Notes: generated from the letters alone by a model not told the origin. A DNA stretch of 64,000 bases from Letharia columbiana (GCF_014066305.1 NW_023501096.1:275733-339732); one strand, 5' to 3'. Shown: positions 9,382 to 20,639, counted from the first letter of the stretch. Program-made: numbers and translations.

Positions 9382-9745
9382 ATGGACCAACCGTCAAAAC
9401 AGCGGCTCTTCTTCCCTTCCAAAAAGTCCACCGCCAAAGCCCAAGAGAACCACCATCTCCACACCTTCTTCTCCATCACGCTCGAGCTCAAGAACGCCCG
9501 AAAGGCCAGCAACATCTGCACGCCCATCGTCGTCGCCGCCGCCAACGGTTCCATCAAGTACAGCATCCGGACGAACGCATTTTGCTCCATCGAGGACCCG
9601 ATTGCGCTGTACGGTGGTGTGGGAGGGAGGGAGGGGGAGCGGGATGCATTTCGCGACGTTCGAGAAGGTTGATGGAGGAGAATACGTTGCGGTTGGTGCA
9701 GTAGTAGTGGAGGTGGGTGTTTGCATCTTGTGGGTTGGTGGGTGA
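9382..9745 (+). pseudogene. Probable FPIMV-family member, frame-broken in a GGGA run
   Basis: Starts with a strong context (aaccATGG) at 9382 and reads MDQPSKQRLFFPSKK..., then ICTPIVVAAANGSIKYS, which may correspond to the FPIMV core. The frame is lost in the ggtgtgggagggagggagggggag tract near 9616-9640. One base later the frame is open again as MHFATFEKVDGGEYVAVGAV and on to a TGA at 9743. The join resembles the breaks in copies B and C. Membership of the family is weaker than for A, C and D because the C-terminal SMLRLL motif is absent. Unspliced, the first frame ends at 9672 (96 aa). Confidence 0.4.
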
Positions 9746-10046
9746 TGGGAATGACGAGGATGCTGCTTTGGGTTGGGGTACTGGGAGCAAGGGTGAGGGC
9801 ATGCATACCAGGTCATGCGAAAGCACTGTTCCTCCCGGGCGTCTTCGTCAACGGGTTGTGATTGCCTGCCAACGCATTGGGTGATTGGTCTCCTTTCTCT
9901 TGATCATGACGTGTCTGTGTTTGACAGTTGAGAAACCCTTAAGCTTATTGCCTACTTCGTCGTTCATATATGTTGTAGCAAAGAAGGATCCGTGAACTGC
10001 CGGTAGAGAACCACTGTTTGTCACACTCCCGACCAACACCGACAAA

Positions 10047-10676
10047 ATGTCGCATTCAACATATCAACAACGAGACTTTGCCACTGTCAAGGCCAACTGG
10101 CTAGCCGAAGAACTTTCTGACGGCAGAATTAGTTGGACAGACTACCTAAGCCGAACTGTGCCTGTAATGGTAGGCGTTCAATCGCAAGGCAAGACGGTAG
10201 AGTGCCTTCCGGTGGTCATCGCCTTGTCAGAGTTCTTCGAAGTTTTTGCGCACGATCTCAAAAACATGTTTCTCAGCGACTCCAATGACACCGATGTACA
10301 GCACGAGCAGGCGATCCTAAAGGTAAAATGGGGCGGATCCGGATCTCAGCAATTCGACGGCTACGACACAATGCTGCTGAGCAGCAAGAATTTAGAGCCG
10401 ACGATACGTCTCTTGAAGCAGAGACACGGGAACGACATGATCTTGTTGGAGCTAAATGGCTGGTATTCTGCTGGTCAGGTCGATCCAATTGGCGGTCAGA
10501 TTGTTTTGAGACGTGAGGGTAGAAAGAAGCAAGGGGGGCGGATAGCCCCAGAAGGTGAGAGTGGAGAGAAGCGGAATAGTGGGAGTCACAGCGACGTGTC
10601 GATGGAAGGGACTTCACCACCTAAGGACGTTCCGACCGGACTCGGGGATTCAACAAAGTGCCGGTCGAAGCCGTGA
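10047..10676 (+). CDS. FPIMV-family protein D (209 aa, intact)
   Basis: Uninterrupted frame from ATG (context acaaaATGt). It aligns to copy A along its first 140 residues: VKANWLAEEL (14-23), DYLSRTVPVMVGVQ (VPVMV at 38-42), CLPVVIALSEFF...HDLKNMF (53-75), and EPTIRLLKQRHGNDMILLEL (117-136). It lacks the SMLR spelling but keeps the position and hydrophobic pattern. A polar Lys/Gly/Ser-rich tail of about 65 residues follows, absent from copy A. No signal peptide or TM segment. Function unknown; this is the longest intact member. Confidence 0.65.
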   Translation: MSHSTYQQRDFATVKANWLAEELSDGRISWTDYLSRTVPVMVGVQSQGKTVECLPVVIALSEFFEVFAHDLKNMFLSDSNDTDVQHEQAILKVKWGGSGSQQFDGYDTMLLSSKNLEPTIRLLKQRHGNDMILLELNGWYSAGQVDPIGGQIVLRREGRKKQGGRIAPEGESGEKRNSGSHSDVSMEGTSPPKDVPTGLGDSTKCRSKP

Positions 10677-11050
10677 TTGGGTGAAGGAATCGAGCAGCCA
10701 AGCTGCGCGCGGAAAATCTGGAAGTAGTGCCCTCTGATACACATCAGGCAAGCCGTCAGGAGAACATTCGGTTTTGGTGGTTGACATTTTCCCACAGTTA
10801 GGATTGGCTAGGAAAGGATTGGACGAAGAATTTTACGTGCAACGTAAACTCGTCGCTTTCCATGTTCTTGATCTTTTGCGAATTGTATTTACGCAACGGC
10901 CACCATTGCAGGGAGCGCGCCCGAGGATGGAAATGATCCGTGGATCTCTGATACTCAACAATCGTCTCCATAATTCAGAAAAATTGCAGCATACTAAACA
11001 GCTTGAAAAACATAGTAATAGTACCCGTGCTCTCATCTTCGAAATGAATG
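10677..11050. other. Intergenic (convergent)
   Basis: Lies between the end of copy D on plus and the end of the minus-strand unknown gene. No gene seen. Confidence 0.5.
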
Positions 11051-12331
11051 CTAGCGCCAAATAGTTGCAGTGAGGTCATGTTCTGCTCCAAGGATTGCTG
11101 TGAAATTTGCGAAAGGTCCAGCTTCTCCGATCAGAACTAGTTCAGCCGTGGTTGAGTAGTCAATTCTTGGACTTATGTTCCCGGGCTGCGGAACCGGAAT
11201 AGTAAAAGCGACTTTCAAGTTGGCAGGTGGGTGGGAAGTGAGGAGCTAGATAGACAGACAGGTGGGCGTTTAACAAATCACTGTAAGCCTCTTACATACG
11301 TTGACGAAGCAGCTGGGCGTTACTTACAGTAGCAGTGATATTGAACGTGAATGAATGCGCAGGAACCAGAATGTTATATTCGGCCAAACCAATTTCTATA
11401 GATGACAGTGTCGAAAAGACGAACAGAGAATCTTGTAGTGGAAACTTGTGGTCACCAACTGGGATGCCTGAGAGCCCGGCGGTGACGGGGATATTGAGAG
11501 TGAAGGGATACTGGAAAATGGGACCGTAGACGCCGTTCCCTGTGTCTGTTGGGAGATCACCGAATGCGTTTGTATCGATTCTTTAAACGAGTCCACTTCG
11601 ATTACTAAAAAAGACTCTTAAGCCAAAGAGTCAGTTTTTCAGGATGAGCAGTAGTAGTGAAGGATTCTGGCGTACGTCAAGCTGTTCGGGACCGGAGGTG
11701 ATTCCGCCAACGTCGATATACTAGCAGTGCGAGAAAGGGTGCATGGGCTTCTCTGCGAGGAAAGTACGAACTACTGACGACAAAAATTGGAGGTCCTGCC
11801 TCGAGGATTGTTGGAGAACTTGCTAGTTGGCGACTGGCGAAGGCCTGTGATATGCATGTGGGGTGAGCATTTCCATTGTTTTTCTCATGTCACACGAGCT
11901 GACCTTAGGAGCTTTGAAGTCTGGACCCTGGGAAGTTGGTGGGCCATCCGTACTTCGATCCTGGGACGAGCACTGAACGCGAGGAGTTGTAGTACGCAAA
12001 AAAGACAAGGCCTAGGTAAGAAGCAAAAGCAGGGATACGTGATGAATACACTAGTCCATTTTAGGCATAGACTGAGTAGGTAATCTTGGCAACTCCTGGC
12101 ACACTGAGCCGCGGAAGAGTCCCGGCCGAGTCTGAGATTGGTTCTATCTATAACCAACTATTTTCACAACAGTGAAGTCCTCAAGGTGTGAATGACATAA
12201 CATATCTCGAAAATCGTCGTCTCGTTAAAAACTATCCGCGGTACATGTGTTGGAAATGATAGGTCCCACCAGGAGCCATATTCACTCTTCAGTACCTCAT
12301 CATATGTTACTCCCCCGCCATACTGGCATAG
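11051..12331 (-). CDS. Multi-exon gene of unknown function (model partial)
   Basis: Several minus-strand segments read as protein and are flanked by splice sites. The last exon, 11051-11245, reads LLTSHPPANLKVAFTIPVPQ... to a TAG. The preceding exon, 11328 to about 11580, reads NGVYGPIFQYPFTLNIPVTA...SFTFNITATV and joins phase 0 through GTAAGT. Upstream pieces include YIDVGGITSGPEQLD (about 11720) and AFASRQLASSPTILEAGPPI (about 11850). VPGVAKITYSVYA lies near 12090, and CQYGGGVTYDEVL...WWDLSFPTHVPRIV at 12331-12230. Some joins remain unresolved. It may be the 3' part of the gene at 12705-13883. The Pro/Thr-rich beta-like sequence does not match a family I know. Confidence 0.4.
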
Positions 12332-12704
12332 CTAGTGATTAGTGAACACGGATTTGCGACAGCCGATAAGGACGAAAATGTGATGACAAGAGTAGGTGCA
12401 TTGTATCATGTTGGAATCGAGACAGACAAGCGCTGTCCCCGATCAAACACGATATATTGGATCTACCACACCAAGTCGCTGTCAAGAGAAGTACCAATTA
12501 TACGCAGACATCCACGGTAAAGGCTGCCCCCCGGCACCAGTAGAGACACAAGGAGAAACGAGTCTCAGCCTTCCGACCAGACCACTTTTTGCCAGCTGAA
12601 CAGATAGCACCATGCAAGCCTTATCTTAGATCTGATATTGTTACCGTCAAATGCAGTGTCTACCGATCGCGCTCCTCATCAGACAACTTTGCATCTGCAA
12701 ACGT

Positions 12705-13883
12705 TTAGAGTAATGAACATACCTGGCTCCCAGCCTGACTATGCACATGAACTTGCCACCCCAGATCAGCAGGAAACATCCACGACTTGCCAGGATCCTT
12801 GACGGGCCGCGACCAGTCAACCGACTTGTTTGCTGGAGAACTCCAAGAGACTTTATAAAAAGCTATTTTGCCCATTTGCGTCAGCTTCAAAACTGAGACA
12901 AGAAATCATATCGCTCAAGGCAAGGGGAAGATTAGGAGGGCAGGTTATTACGGGCGTTGCCAGCACGGTTTTCTTGCAAGGGCACATGAATCATGACCGC
13001 GAACCAAACATTCCCATTCTGCCATCCCCATGTCGTATCGAAGGGCCCCAGTGCAATATGCTTCGCGCTGCATGCGATGGACAGGGTCGCCTGTCGGTGC
13101 GTGTCGAGCGTGTCTGCGGGCTGAGAAATAATGCGCTGGGGCCAGTGATCGGAGACGGAGACACGCGTGCTGCTGAATGTGGTGGTGAAGTCGGTTATAT
13201 TGTTAGTAAATCCTATGCTGCGGTTTTATGTTGCGATGAGTAGGACTTTCTTTTCCAGCGATGAGGGGGCAGACGAACCTGAAGTCGGGGGAATTGCTTG
13301 CGGCGGTGAGATTTCTCATTAAATGGCGTGCGGGTGCTCGCTCGGTCTCGTCGATGGCCGAGGTTGTGAGCTACGGTCCCATATATCCCATGAGCGCGTT
13401 GACCATCTACATGCATCAGGACCCTAGCACGCTTTCACTTACCGCGATCTCAGCAGCAGTCACGAAAACTATCCCCGCAAGTGCCTCCCCAGCAGCCCGC
13501 AACTCAGCATCCAGCGTACTCCCCTCCGCAGCACTCATTATTATAGAACTATCATACAACAGCTTGACCGCCGTTTTGAAAAGGGTGTCATATAGCCGTG
13601 CGCCGGTGTCACCCTCTTTTTTGACGAAGATGAGATCTTGGTCGATGGCTTGGACGACGGAGCCCTTGCCGCAGAGCATAGCGTGCGAGAGCGCCCGCAT
13701 TCCTTGGTACCCATGGAAATCGTAGCTAAGCGCCCTGGGGTAGAGGATGACATACCATCTGTCGTATTGCCTGTCGATGAAGAGGCCGGGAGTGTCCTGG
13801 TGGATTGAGTCGGTTAGCTTCTGATGTGGAAGATTGGGGGTGTGGAAGTGATTCGTGGTGAATAACATACCGGATAGGACATG
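12705..13883 (-). CDS. Five-exon gene of unknown function (288 aa as read)
   Basis: Exons 13872-13883, 13443-13796, 13279-13370, 12952-13172 and 12705-12892. All four joins keep frame with GT-AG ends; the third intron carries a perfect tactaac branch. Readable parts: MSYP, then DTPGLFIDRQYDRWYVILYP, GARLYDTLFKTAVKLLYD, an Ala-rich helical stretch (AAGEALAGIVFVTAAEIA), STRVSVSDHWPQRI, and KHIALGPFDTTWGWQNGNVW. The last exon reads KIAFYKVSWSSPANKSVDW...WQVHVHSQAGSQ. It ends at a TAA at 12705, or splices at gtatgt after GSQ into the downstream minus-strand exons, making one larger gene. No family recognised; no signal peptide. Confidence 0.6.
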
Positions 13884-14505
13884 ATGCTTCACGAAACGGA
13901 CTCGGTGTTCTCTGTGATCGTAGAACGTAGGCCGGGAGTTTTGAATTCTTAAGGGAGTGGAAATGACTTGAACATTCCTTGGAGCTGAAGCAAGGGGCCG
14001 GACGCATCGCTAGCATTCTTGGTACAGCGCACGAACCGAACCGGATAGATGACTGATCTCTAGGAAATTTGCTGCGACGAGAATCTGAAGGTCAGTCCCA
14101 ACGATGAGGCAGATATGACTCTGGGCATCTGATATAAAACATATCTCCCCCACGTGTTGGCGTAAATGCCCTCAGTAAGTTAGTAGCACTCGCTATTTTT
14201 GACCAGCAACAAGATTGACACATTTGATGTCCCAACGTCTTAAGTCGTAATTCAGAGAAAGAAAGATCTGTTGTGACAGAACACGCAGAGGGAGAGACAA
14301 GCTAATCGCCGACCGCTGGTATTGACGCGCGCTGAGATTTCCGGCTTCAAAGTCCCGTTCATGATATTGTGAATGTATACCCGCAGTGACGTCTACGACT
14401 CCTGCAGCGAAAGGAAAGGGCTGCGACCCTCTCACTCCATCGTTTCCTTTGATTTCTGCACTCATTTAAGAAACAAGAATAAAAACTAAAAAGGGGACAT
14501 CTACC
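13884..14505. other. Intergenic upstream of the five-exon gene
   Basis: A 90-codon minus-strand frame (14193-14465) has no recognisable features. A possible promoter lies here for the minus-strand gene; nothing else is supported. Confidence 0.35.
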
Positions 14506-14879
14506 TCATGGGAAAAATTTCCGTCTCATCTCGCTATCAGAAAGCTGTATCAGCTTCATCATGCTGCGTGACTGGTGTGCTTGACCTTAATGAGGAGAAT
14601 ATTAGCCGACTACTGCATTACGTGGAGCGCATATCGAGCTTACCCTGGAACACTTTTGGTATGCCGGAGTTGAGGGTGCACTGGGGAAGTAGCCGAGGAG
14701 TGCGAAAGCTGACCTTGACGGACGATAACATAATCGCTGCATCGAAGAGGCCGGAGCAGAGAGGCAGTATGGAAAGTATCCACCTGGTGCATGGAACTAC
14801 CACAACGGGCTAATCGAGCAAGTCTGCGGTATGAAATTGAGTCGACAGAATAATTCTGAATGATTCTGGTGGGTTCCAT
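14506..14879 (-). CDS. Possible small two-exon gene, unknown
   Basis: A minus-strand segment reads FDAAIMLSSVKVSFRTPRLL then QCTLNSGIPKVFQ. It meets a GTAAGC donor near 14643, with an intron ending ..CTAATATTC..TTAAG, and continues as QAHQSRSMMKLIQLSDSEMR to a TGA at 14506. The start is not fixed: upstream in the same frame there is no ATG, while an ATG at 14879 is in another frame, so a further exon is needed. Treated as tentative. Confidence 0.3.
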
Positions 14880-15012
14880 AGCATGAAGAAAATGAGCATG
14901 GTTGATTGTTTAGGTTCTATGTCCTCAAAAGCGCCCCTGTACACACAAATCCACCGTGCCATGTACCTCCGTCTCGCTCATCACACCCTTCTCGTGAGCC
15001 ATCACAGAAACC

Positions 15013-15439
15013 ATGAGTGGAAACTTAGGAATCCCAGTCGGCAACCCCCACGACCTCATTTTCGCCCCCCCCCGCCCCCGGACCGGGGCGACCGCCTCCA
15101 GATTGCCATACATCCCGAGCCGTCCAGCTTGCGGCCGTCTTCTGGCAGGCGCCCTTCCCTCGACCGGAATACCTAGTAGGCCTTACATTCCCCATCATGG
15201 TCCATTTCAACAACACCTTCCATCCCGTCATAGTCAGTCTCGCGGAGGACTACAAAGGCCTCTGCAGTGACCTTCGATCCATGCTCAGGATCCAGGCCCA
15301 AGTTTTCTCACGTGTGTTGATTGAACGACCAGACGGTCGTTGGAACTCGTGTTACCTGAACAGTTACAACACTCCATCGATGTTGAGGCTTGTAAGAACG
15401 AGAGCCGGGGTGGATACGTTGGTCGTTGAGGTTCTGTAA
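15013..15439 (+). pseudogene. FPIMV-family copy C, broken at a C9 run
   Basis: ATG at 15013 reads MSGNLGIPVGNPHDLIFA and then enters cgcccccccccgccccc (C9 at 15065-15073). After the run the family frame is shifted by one base: AVQLAAVFWQAPFPRPEYLV, GLTFPIMVHF, FHPVIVSLAEDYKG, DGRWNSCYLNSYNTPSMLRL, and GVDTLVVEVL ending at TAA 15439. One base fewer in the C run would give a continuous 141-residue protein. Homopolymer slippage, an assembly error, or recent loss of function all fit. LAA, FPIMV and SMLRL motifs are intact. Confidence 0.6.
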
Positions 15440-16006
15440 TGCCATGAGATGGGAGGGGGTTAGTATGAGTGGGAATTGGGCTGGACTGCGGAGGCTTGTG
15501 AGACACTGGGGCCAAGATTTGATTCGGTTTGCAACGCATTCTAGCCTCCTTCTAATCTTGACATTTTCCACGAGACAGCATGAAAATCTAGCTCTTGAAG
15601 GTCACCGACCGCGATGCCTATTTTGCAAATTCACCGTTTCCATCAACTAACGGGTTACCAAACGGGTGTTTTGTGACAGGTGAGACTCGAAACGCACACT
15701 CCAACAATTTACTCCCTCCATGTAGCAATACAATAGATACAGCCCTTTACTCAATGAAGTCTGCCATTGCAATCTCTTAAGATGTCATTTCCCTAGATAC
15801 AATTAATCCCTACAGCCACGGAGAGATTTACATCCAGGACCTCAAGAATTTATAAGAGGCGGCGTCGTGTTGAACGTGGAGAGCCTTCTGAGATCAGGAT
15901 TTGACATGTTGAGGCTAGACAGTTTGTCCGCGGGTGGATATGATCCTCGCCCAAAGAAGAAAACAACCAGACTGCCGTGGAAACCTGAAAGAGTGTAAAA
16001 GTTAAT
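15440..16006. other. Intergenic (convergent)
   Basis: No gene supported between copy C and the minus-strand secreted protein. Confidence 0.5.
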
Positions 16007-17473
16007 TTAGATCGCGCTTGATGTTCCTCCACCAACTCGTTGTGCATTTTGGTGAAAGTCATCAATAATTACCGAGAGAAGCTGAGACCTCAGAAAGGCA
16101 GGATAGTGTCTGGTCGGAAGAAAATGGGGGTTTACTAGGGCACTGCACTTACTTTGCGGCCTTCCATGGCCACTTTCCCCGTTCTTCACGCACATCTCAT
16201 TGACAGCGACAGCCTCCGACCAGACGCTAGCCCAGGTCGCTATTTCCACTGGTGGCGCTATTGACACCTTGCTGGCCAGGAGTAGTTTACATTGTCTGTC
16301 CGCTAAAATGGTGGGTTAGATAAAAGTCCAGGACGAGCGAAAGGGGAAAAGGATTCAGGAGTCAGAATTGGCTGGGCTGAACCAAAGACCTAACTTACCT
16401 GAGACGATAAAGTATGGCAATTGAATTTGGACCCCAGGCTGTTGGAAGGGTTTAATATTGACGGTCCCTTGCAATGTCCATTGTGGTATTCAACAGAGCG
16501 GAATCTCTGCAACAAGACGCACCTGCCACGGAAGGCCAAAATTGGTCAAGCTTTCTGACCACTGCATGGTGTCGAGTATATCTTTGCAGGAATCATAAGA
16601 TGGCGGCGCCGATGTCGTTTGGTCGCGACACTCGACATTCGGGTAGTAACGACTGATTTCGGCCGAGAGGGACCTGTACCTTATACCTGAACTCGTAACG
16701 ATACAACATTAGTAGATGGAATAACGTAGTGCGATAAGGAGTGCCAGTTGAAGCCAAACCCAAGACTTTTGCTCAGGCAACAATTCCTAACATCTTATTG
16801 TAAGAAGTCATGTGCAAAACATACCTAAATTTGTCACAAGTCCACCCGTGCTGGGCTGTCGCATTTGGACACAATCACGGAGCACTGCACTAGCAGCGTT
16901 GGTGATTTGAAGGTAGTTGGATACATCTCGCTGTGCTCCGTTGAGATCGACTTTCACGTCGATGGCACATTGGCCATCGTCTATATTGGAGATTAGCCAT
17001 CTTGACACCAAGGTATTCAATCGCTCTTGGCTTTGTCAGCCTTACTAAAGCGTTTGTAGCAGTCTAGCATACTCCGTCCGCATAAAGTTGCGTAGGTAGA
17101 CTATAGCCACTCAAACATGACGAGCTATGGGAAACTTACCGCTGAGATATCGACGTGGTAGTACGACGTCCCAAGTTCCTGTACCTCTCTCTCCAAAAGT
17201 TATAGGGGTTGTGACCTGGGATATCTTCGCTAGAGCACTGTTACAGCTGGCTTGGTTCAGGTAGCGCCCGTATGAGATACTGCAATCAGGGCTATAAGAT
17301 GACACAGGACTCGCAAGGTCTTGCCGGCTCGTGTTGTTCGTATGCAGTGTTTTGAGGACAATTGGCAGGCTCAGAGAGCTGGAGATAATGTTTCGTGAAG
17401 ACGGTAGAGCATTCGAAGAGACGGTGAAGACCGAGAGAAGCGGGATGACGAGGGAAAGGAATATGGAGAACAT
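16007..17473 (-). CDS. Secreted Cys-rich protein, two-module fungal family of unknown function
   Basis: Exon 1 17140-17473 begins with a signal peptide (MFSIFLSLVIPLLSVFTVSS), then CSISYGRYLNQASCNSALAK and RGTGTWDVVLPRRYLS. Exon 2 16825-16980 continues in frame as DDGQCAIDVKVDLNG...ASAVLRDCVQ...GGLVTNLG. Exon 3 starts at 16686 (YYPNVECRDQ, YDSCKDILDTMQWSESLTNF). A short exon near 16465 reads VQIQLPYFIVS, and the exon from about 16304 begins with ADRQCKLLLASKVS. The last frame closes at TAA 16007. The module C..C..R.YLS-DD-xCAID..C..GG...NLG, occurring twice, matches a family common in plant-associated ascomycetes that I know only as hypothetical secreted proteins. The exon 3/4 junction is not resolved. 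Confidence 0.7.
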
Positions 17474-19182
17474 TCCTAGAGTCTGGGGGGTTGAATTAGT
17501 AGGCGTAGAAGCATTGGGAAGATTGATTCTTATACGTGATGACGGAGAGATTTGCGCTTGGATGAGGAGCTCAGGAAATGCGCAGATGCGCAGATGCGGT
17601 AATATCGTGTCAATCTGCCTCCCGCTCCCCCAGTCGCTTGTGGATCATGTTCCAGTACTATTTTCTAGTATTTGATTGGAAAGCATACCCTTCTGATATT
17701 ATAGTGCATTTTAGACCAAGTAGATTCCCGCCTACCCAGTCTGGCCCTGCGGCTAGTAGATATCACTATCAGGAACCATGCAATCGTAGGAAAATGGCAG
17801 ACAGCCGCTTGAGCAGTCCTGATGCGGGAATAGAGGGCTCTAGGAGATGTTCTCTGTCCATTCTTCTATTGCACATGGCCTTGTTTGTGACGGAAGTCGG
17901 AGCCATCCTCCTTTGTTGCCATGTAATTTGCATACGTACAGGGACTTAACTACGTAAGGAACGCTCACTTATTGCCTGCAGGCTACACTGTTGGCGATCT
18001 ATGTAAGGTCAGCTAATCACTTACCTTATGCTACAATACTAATCATTTTACCGGCTCACGTATGACTGACCCATCTGCATCTTCTCAACGGACAACTGTA
18101 CCCGAAGTCTTTTGCGTCGCAATGTGATTTTTCCGACAGTCCAAATCGGTTCGTCTGCGATTGCATCTCTTCAAAAGTTGTCGCTGTGGAGATAGAGCAG
18201 GGAATGAAAGTTTCTATGAGTAAGTAAATACGAGTAGCGCCTTGACATTCTCATTGATTGCATTTGCTACGAGTCTGCTCCACGGCCTTACACATTTTAC
18301 CACTCACATACTGAGGCCCCTTAGAACTCTTATAGTACGAAGTCGCCAAGACCGCAGTCCCCTATCACATATCACCGTCTGCATCACTTTCCAAGCTATT
18401 GATATCTCGTCTGATGTTCGTCAAATTCAATTTATCGCTGACTTCTTCTGCTAACGCCCATTCTAGATGTTCAGAGGCGATTGAGATGTTGTACTCAGGA
18501 AATGTCTTTGGTTCTAGTTTAACACACGGCGTTGAGTAACTCTCTCAAGGAATCTGGCCCCAGTATTTCCGCGCGATGCGATAGCTTCGCCTGAGCTGAT
18601 GTCTCAAGAATCTCATGGGTAGATAACAGGACTGGGGCTAACAGAGAATGGGGCCGAAAAAGGCAGAATCATGAACGGTGGATAACACATTGGCAAAATC
18701 TAGTTCTGACGCAAGGGCTGGACTATCTTCATATCGAGCTCATTGTTCCGTCCCAAAGGCCTGCAGAGTGGATCGAAGGTGAGACCACAGCATTCAGGCC
18801 TTTGGAGGCAAAGCCGCAAACACAAGATCCAAACGATTCGATCTGATAATGCCTTTTCGAGCAGGCTCTTCTCCACCAGCCTTGAACAATTTACCAAGCC
18901 AGATCGTGACGGAAAGTACCATGAGCCAAGCCACCCCAGGAGTAGGTGTCTAGTTTCGAATCTCGGATTAAGTCGTCACTGTCGGGTGAAACGTCTGAAC
19001 TGTCTGAAGCCTTAATAAGACATGGTACGGCACGAAATAGGAATATAGCTTCGAGAGCCGAAATTATTGAGTGGAAGAAAAGAACCAAAACCTTGGAGAG
19101 GGTGGATCATCATCATCCATGATGTTTTGACAATGACATGCCAAAATATTACGACAGCGCTCTCTGAAACACCAAAGCAAGA
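17474..19182. other. Region without a supported gene
   Basis: Short frames only (for example 18242-18454, 18743-19015). None has motifs, splice continuity or a clear start context. No repeat structure stood out. Confidence 0.4.
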
Positions 19183-19596
19183 CTATCCTCCTCCAACTGC
19201 TCCCCCTTGCCTCTGGGCCGGTTTCTCCACCTCATTGACGGCCCCCCTCCTCCGCACGTCAACCAAGCAACCGTCCCCATCCTTTCCCAAGGCCACAATC
19301 TCCGCTCGACTCCTATCTAACGTCACCCTCCTAGCCGCTCTATTAAGAGCGAAGTACCCTTGATGCGAAGAGATGACACAAGAGTCATCATCGAATTCCT
19401 GGAGGATCAAAACATCCGTGAGTCCAAATGTCTTCTGCAGGTCCCGGATTTCAAACCAGGCCAGGTCGGCACAGCGGTAGGTTTGCGCTGCTCTTCTTGA
19501 GAGGAAGCGGTGTCGTTGCTGCAGGTCGGGGAGGGAGAGTGTATGGTCGCCAAATTGCACATTCCCGGCCATGGTTGTGGGGTTGCTTTGAAGCAT
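19183..19596 (-). CDS. Hypothetical protein (137 aa or 129 aa)
   Basis: Open minus-strand frame with two candidate starts (19596 and MAGNVQF at 19572). The sequence GDHTLSLPDLQQRHRFLSRR then CADLAWFEIRDLQKTFGLTD looks protein-like. The end is Gly/Arg-rich (EKPAQRQGGAVGGG), on DNA next to the C-rich tract. A tataaag motif lies about 120 bp upstream. No family recognised; may be spurious. Confidence 0.35.
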   Translation of the reverse strand: MLQSNPTTMAGNVQFGDHTLSLPDLQQRHRFLSRRAAQTYRCADLAWFEIRDLQKTFGLTDVLILQEFDDDSCVISSHQGYFALNRAARRVTLDRSRAEIVALGKDGDGCLVDVRRRGAVNEVEKPAQRQGGAVGGG

Positions 19597-19860
19597 TGAT
19601 GGAATTGGACTTTGACACCGAGACCGATGAGGTCAAAAGCTCGAGGCTTAACAACTGAAACGAAAAACGCATTCTTTGCTCGTGAGTCATTTTGAGCTTG
19701 GCATTGCGTGTGCACCTCTTTATACTTGACGGGTTCATGAACAGGCACTCGCAAGCAGAAATGTTTTTTTCAGCCTTGCATCCCCTAGCGGAGGTTTTTA
19801 TAAGAAAACGGGGGCAACGAAAGCAACTTCCTGGGAAGTTATATAAACGCTCCGTGAACC

Positions 19861-20600
19861 GAGAATGAAAGCCGGAAAAGAAAGAAGTAGAAGAAGACGA
19901 AAAAACCCCCCAAAAAACCCCGAATATATCGACCATCCTTCATCCTCGCCCCCCAAAACAAGACCCCCCACTTCCACCAACAAACAACCCTCTCCTCCAA
20001 CTCCCATGCAAGACTCGCTCCCCCCCCCCCTTCCCCCCTCCCACCCCAACAGAACCCCAAGTTAATCGTCCCCACATCCTTCCTTGCTTCCACCCACGAC
20101 CACACCGCCAAACCCCCACTCCACCGCCTCCCCAAGAGTAACAAAAAAAGACACCGTAGTAACACTACCGTATCCCCCCCTGGCACCCCAGCTCAACCTT
20201 ACGCAACTCCCGCCCCCGCCGTACCTCACAATCCACAACCGGAGCCCAAATCCGGCATGCCCAGATCCCGAAACGCGACTCCAACAACCAACACCGCACA
20301 CCGCACGCAGACCGACCGACAGACTGGCAAGTCTTTCTGTCCAGATAGCTCGGCCCTGCGTTCTTCATCCGGGGACTTACTAACCAATCGACCAATCGAC
20401 CGACCAACCGACCAATCGACCGACCGACCAAGCAACCAACCGACCCACCGACCAAACAACCGACCAAGCAACCAAGCAAGGAACCCTCCGACAATCAACC
20501 AGCGTCAGCGACCAAAATAGATAAGTAGAGTACCTCGACACCCAATAAATGAATAAATGAATGAATGAACAAATGAATCAATGAATCAATCAATCGATAT
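19861..20600. repeat. G-depleted low-complexity tract with degenerate short repeats
   Basis: The plus strand is almost free of G. Blocks in order: A/C-rich (19880-20060, with C10 near 20020-20030), then (gaccaaccgaccaatc)-type 4/8-mers at about 20380-20470. After that comes an (aatg)n/(aatc)n stretch at 20545-20600. It continues directly into the (CATC)n array. Confidence 0.8.
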
Positions 20601-20639
20601 CACATCATCATAATATCATCATAATACATCATCATCAAC

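Noticed and set aside
14160..14180. ctcagtaagtta shared with about 1399
   Set aside because: Only about 12 bp match; likely chance.
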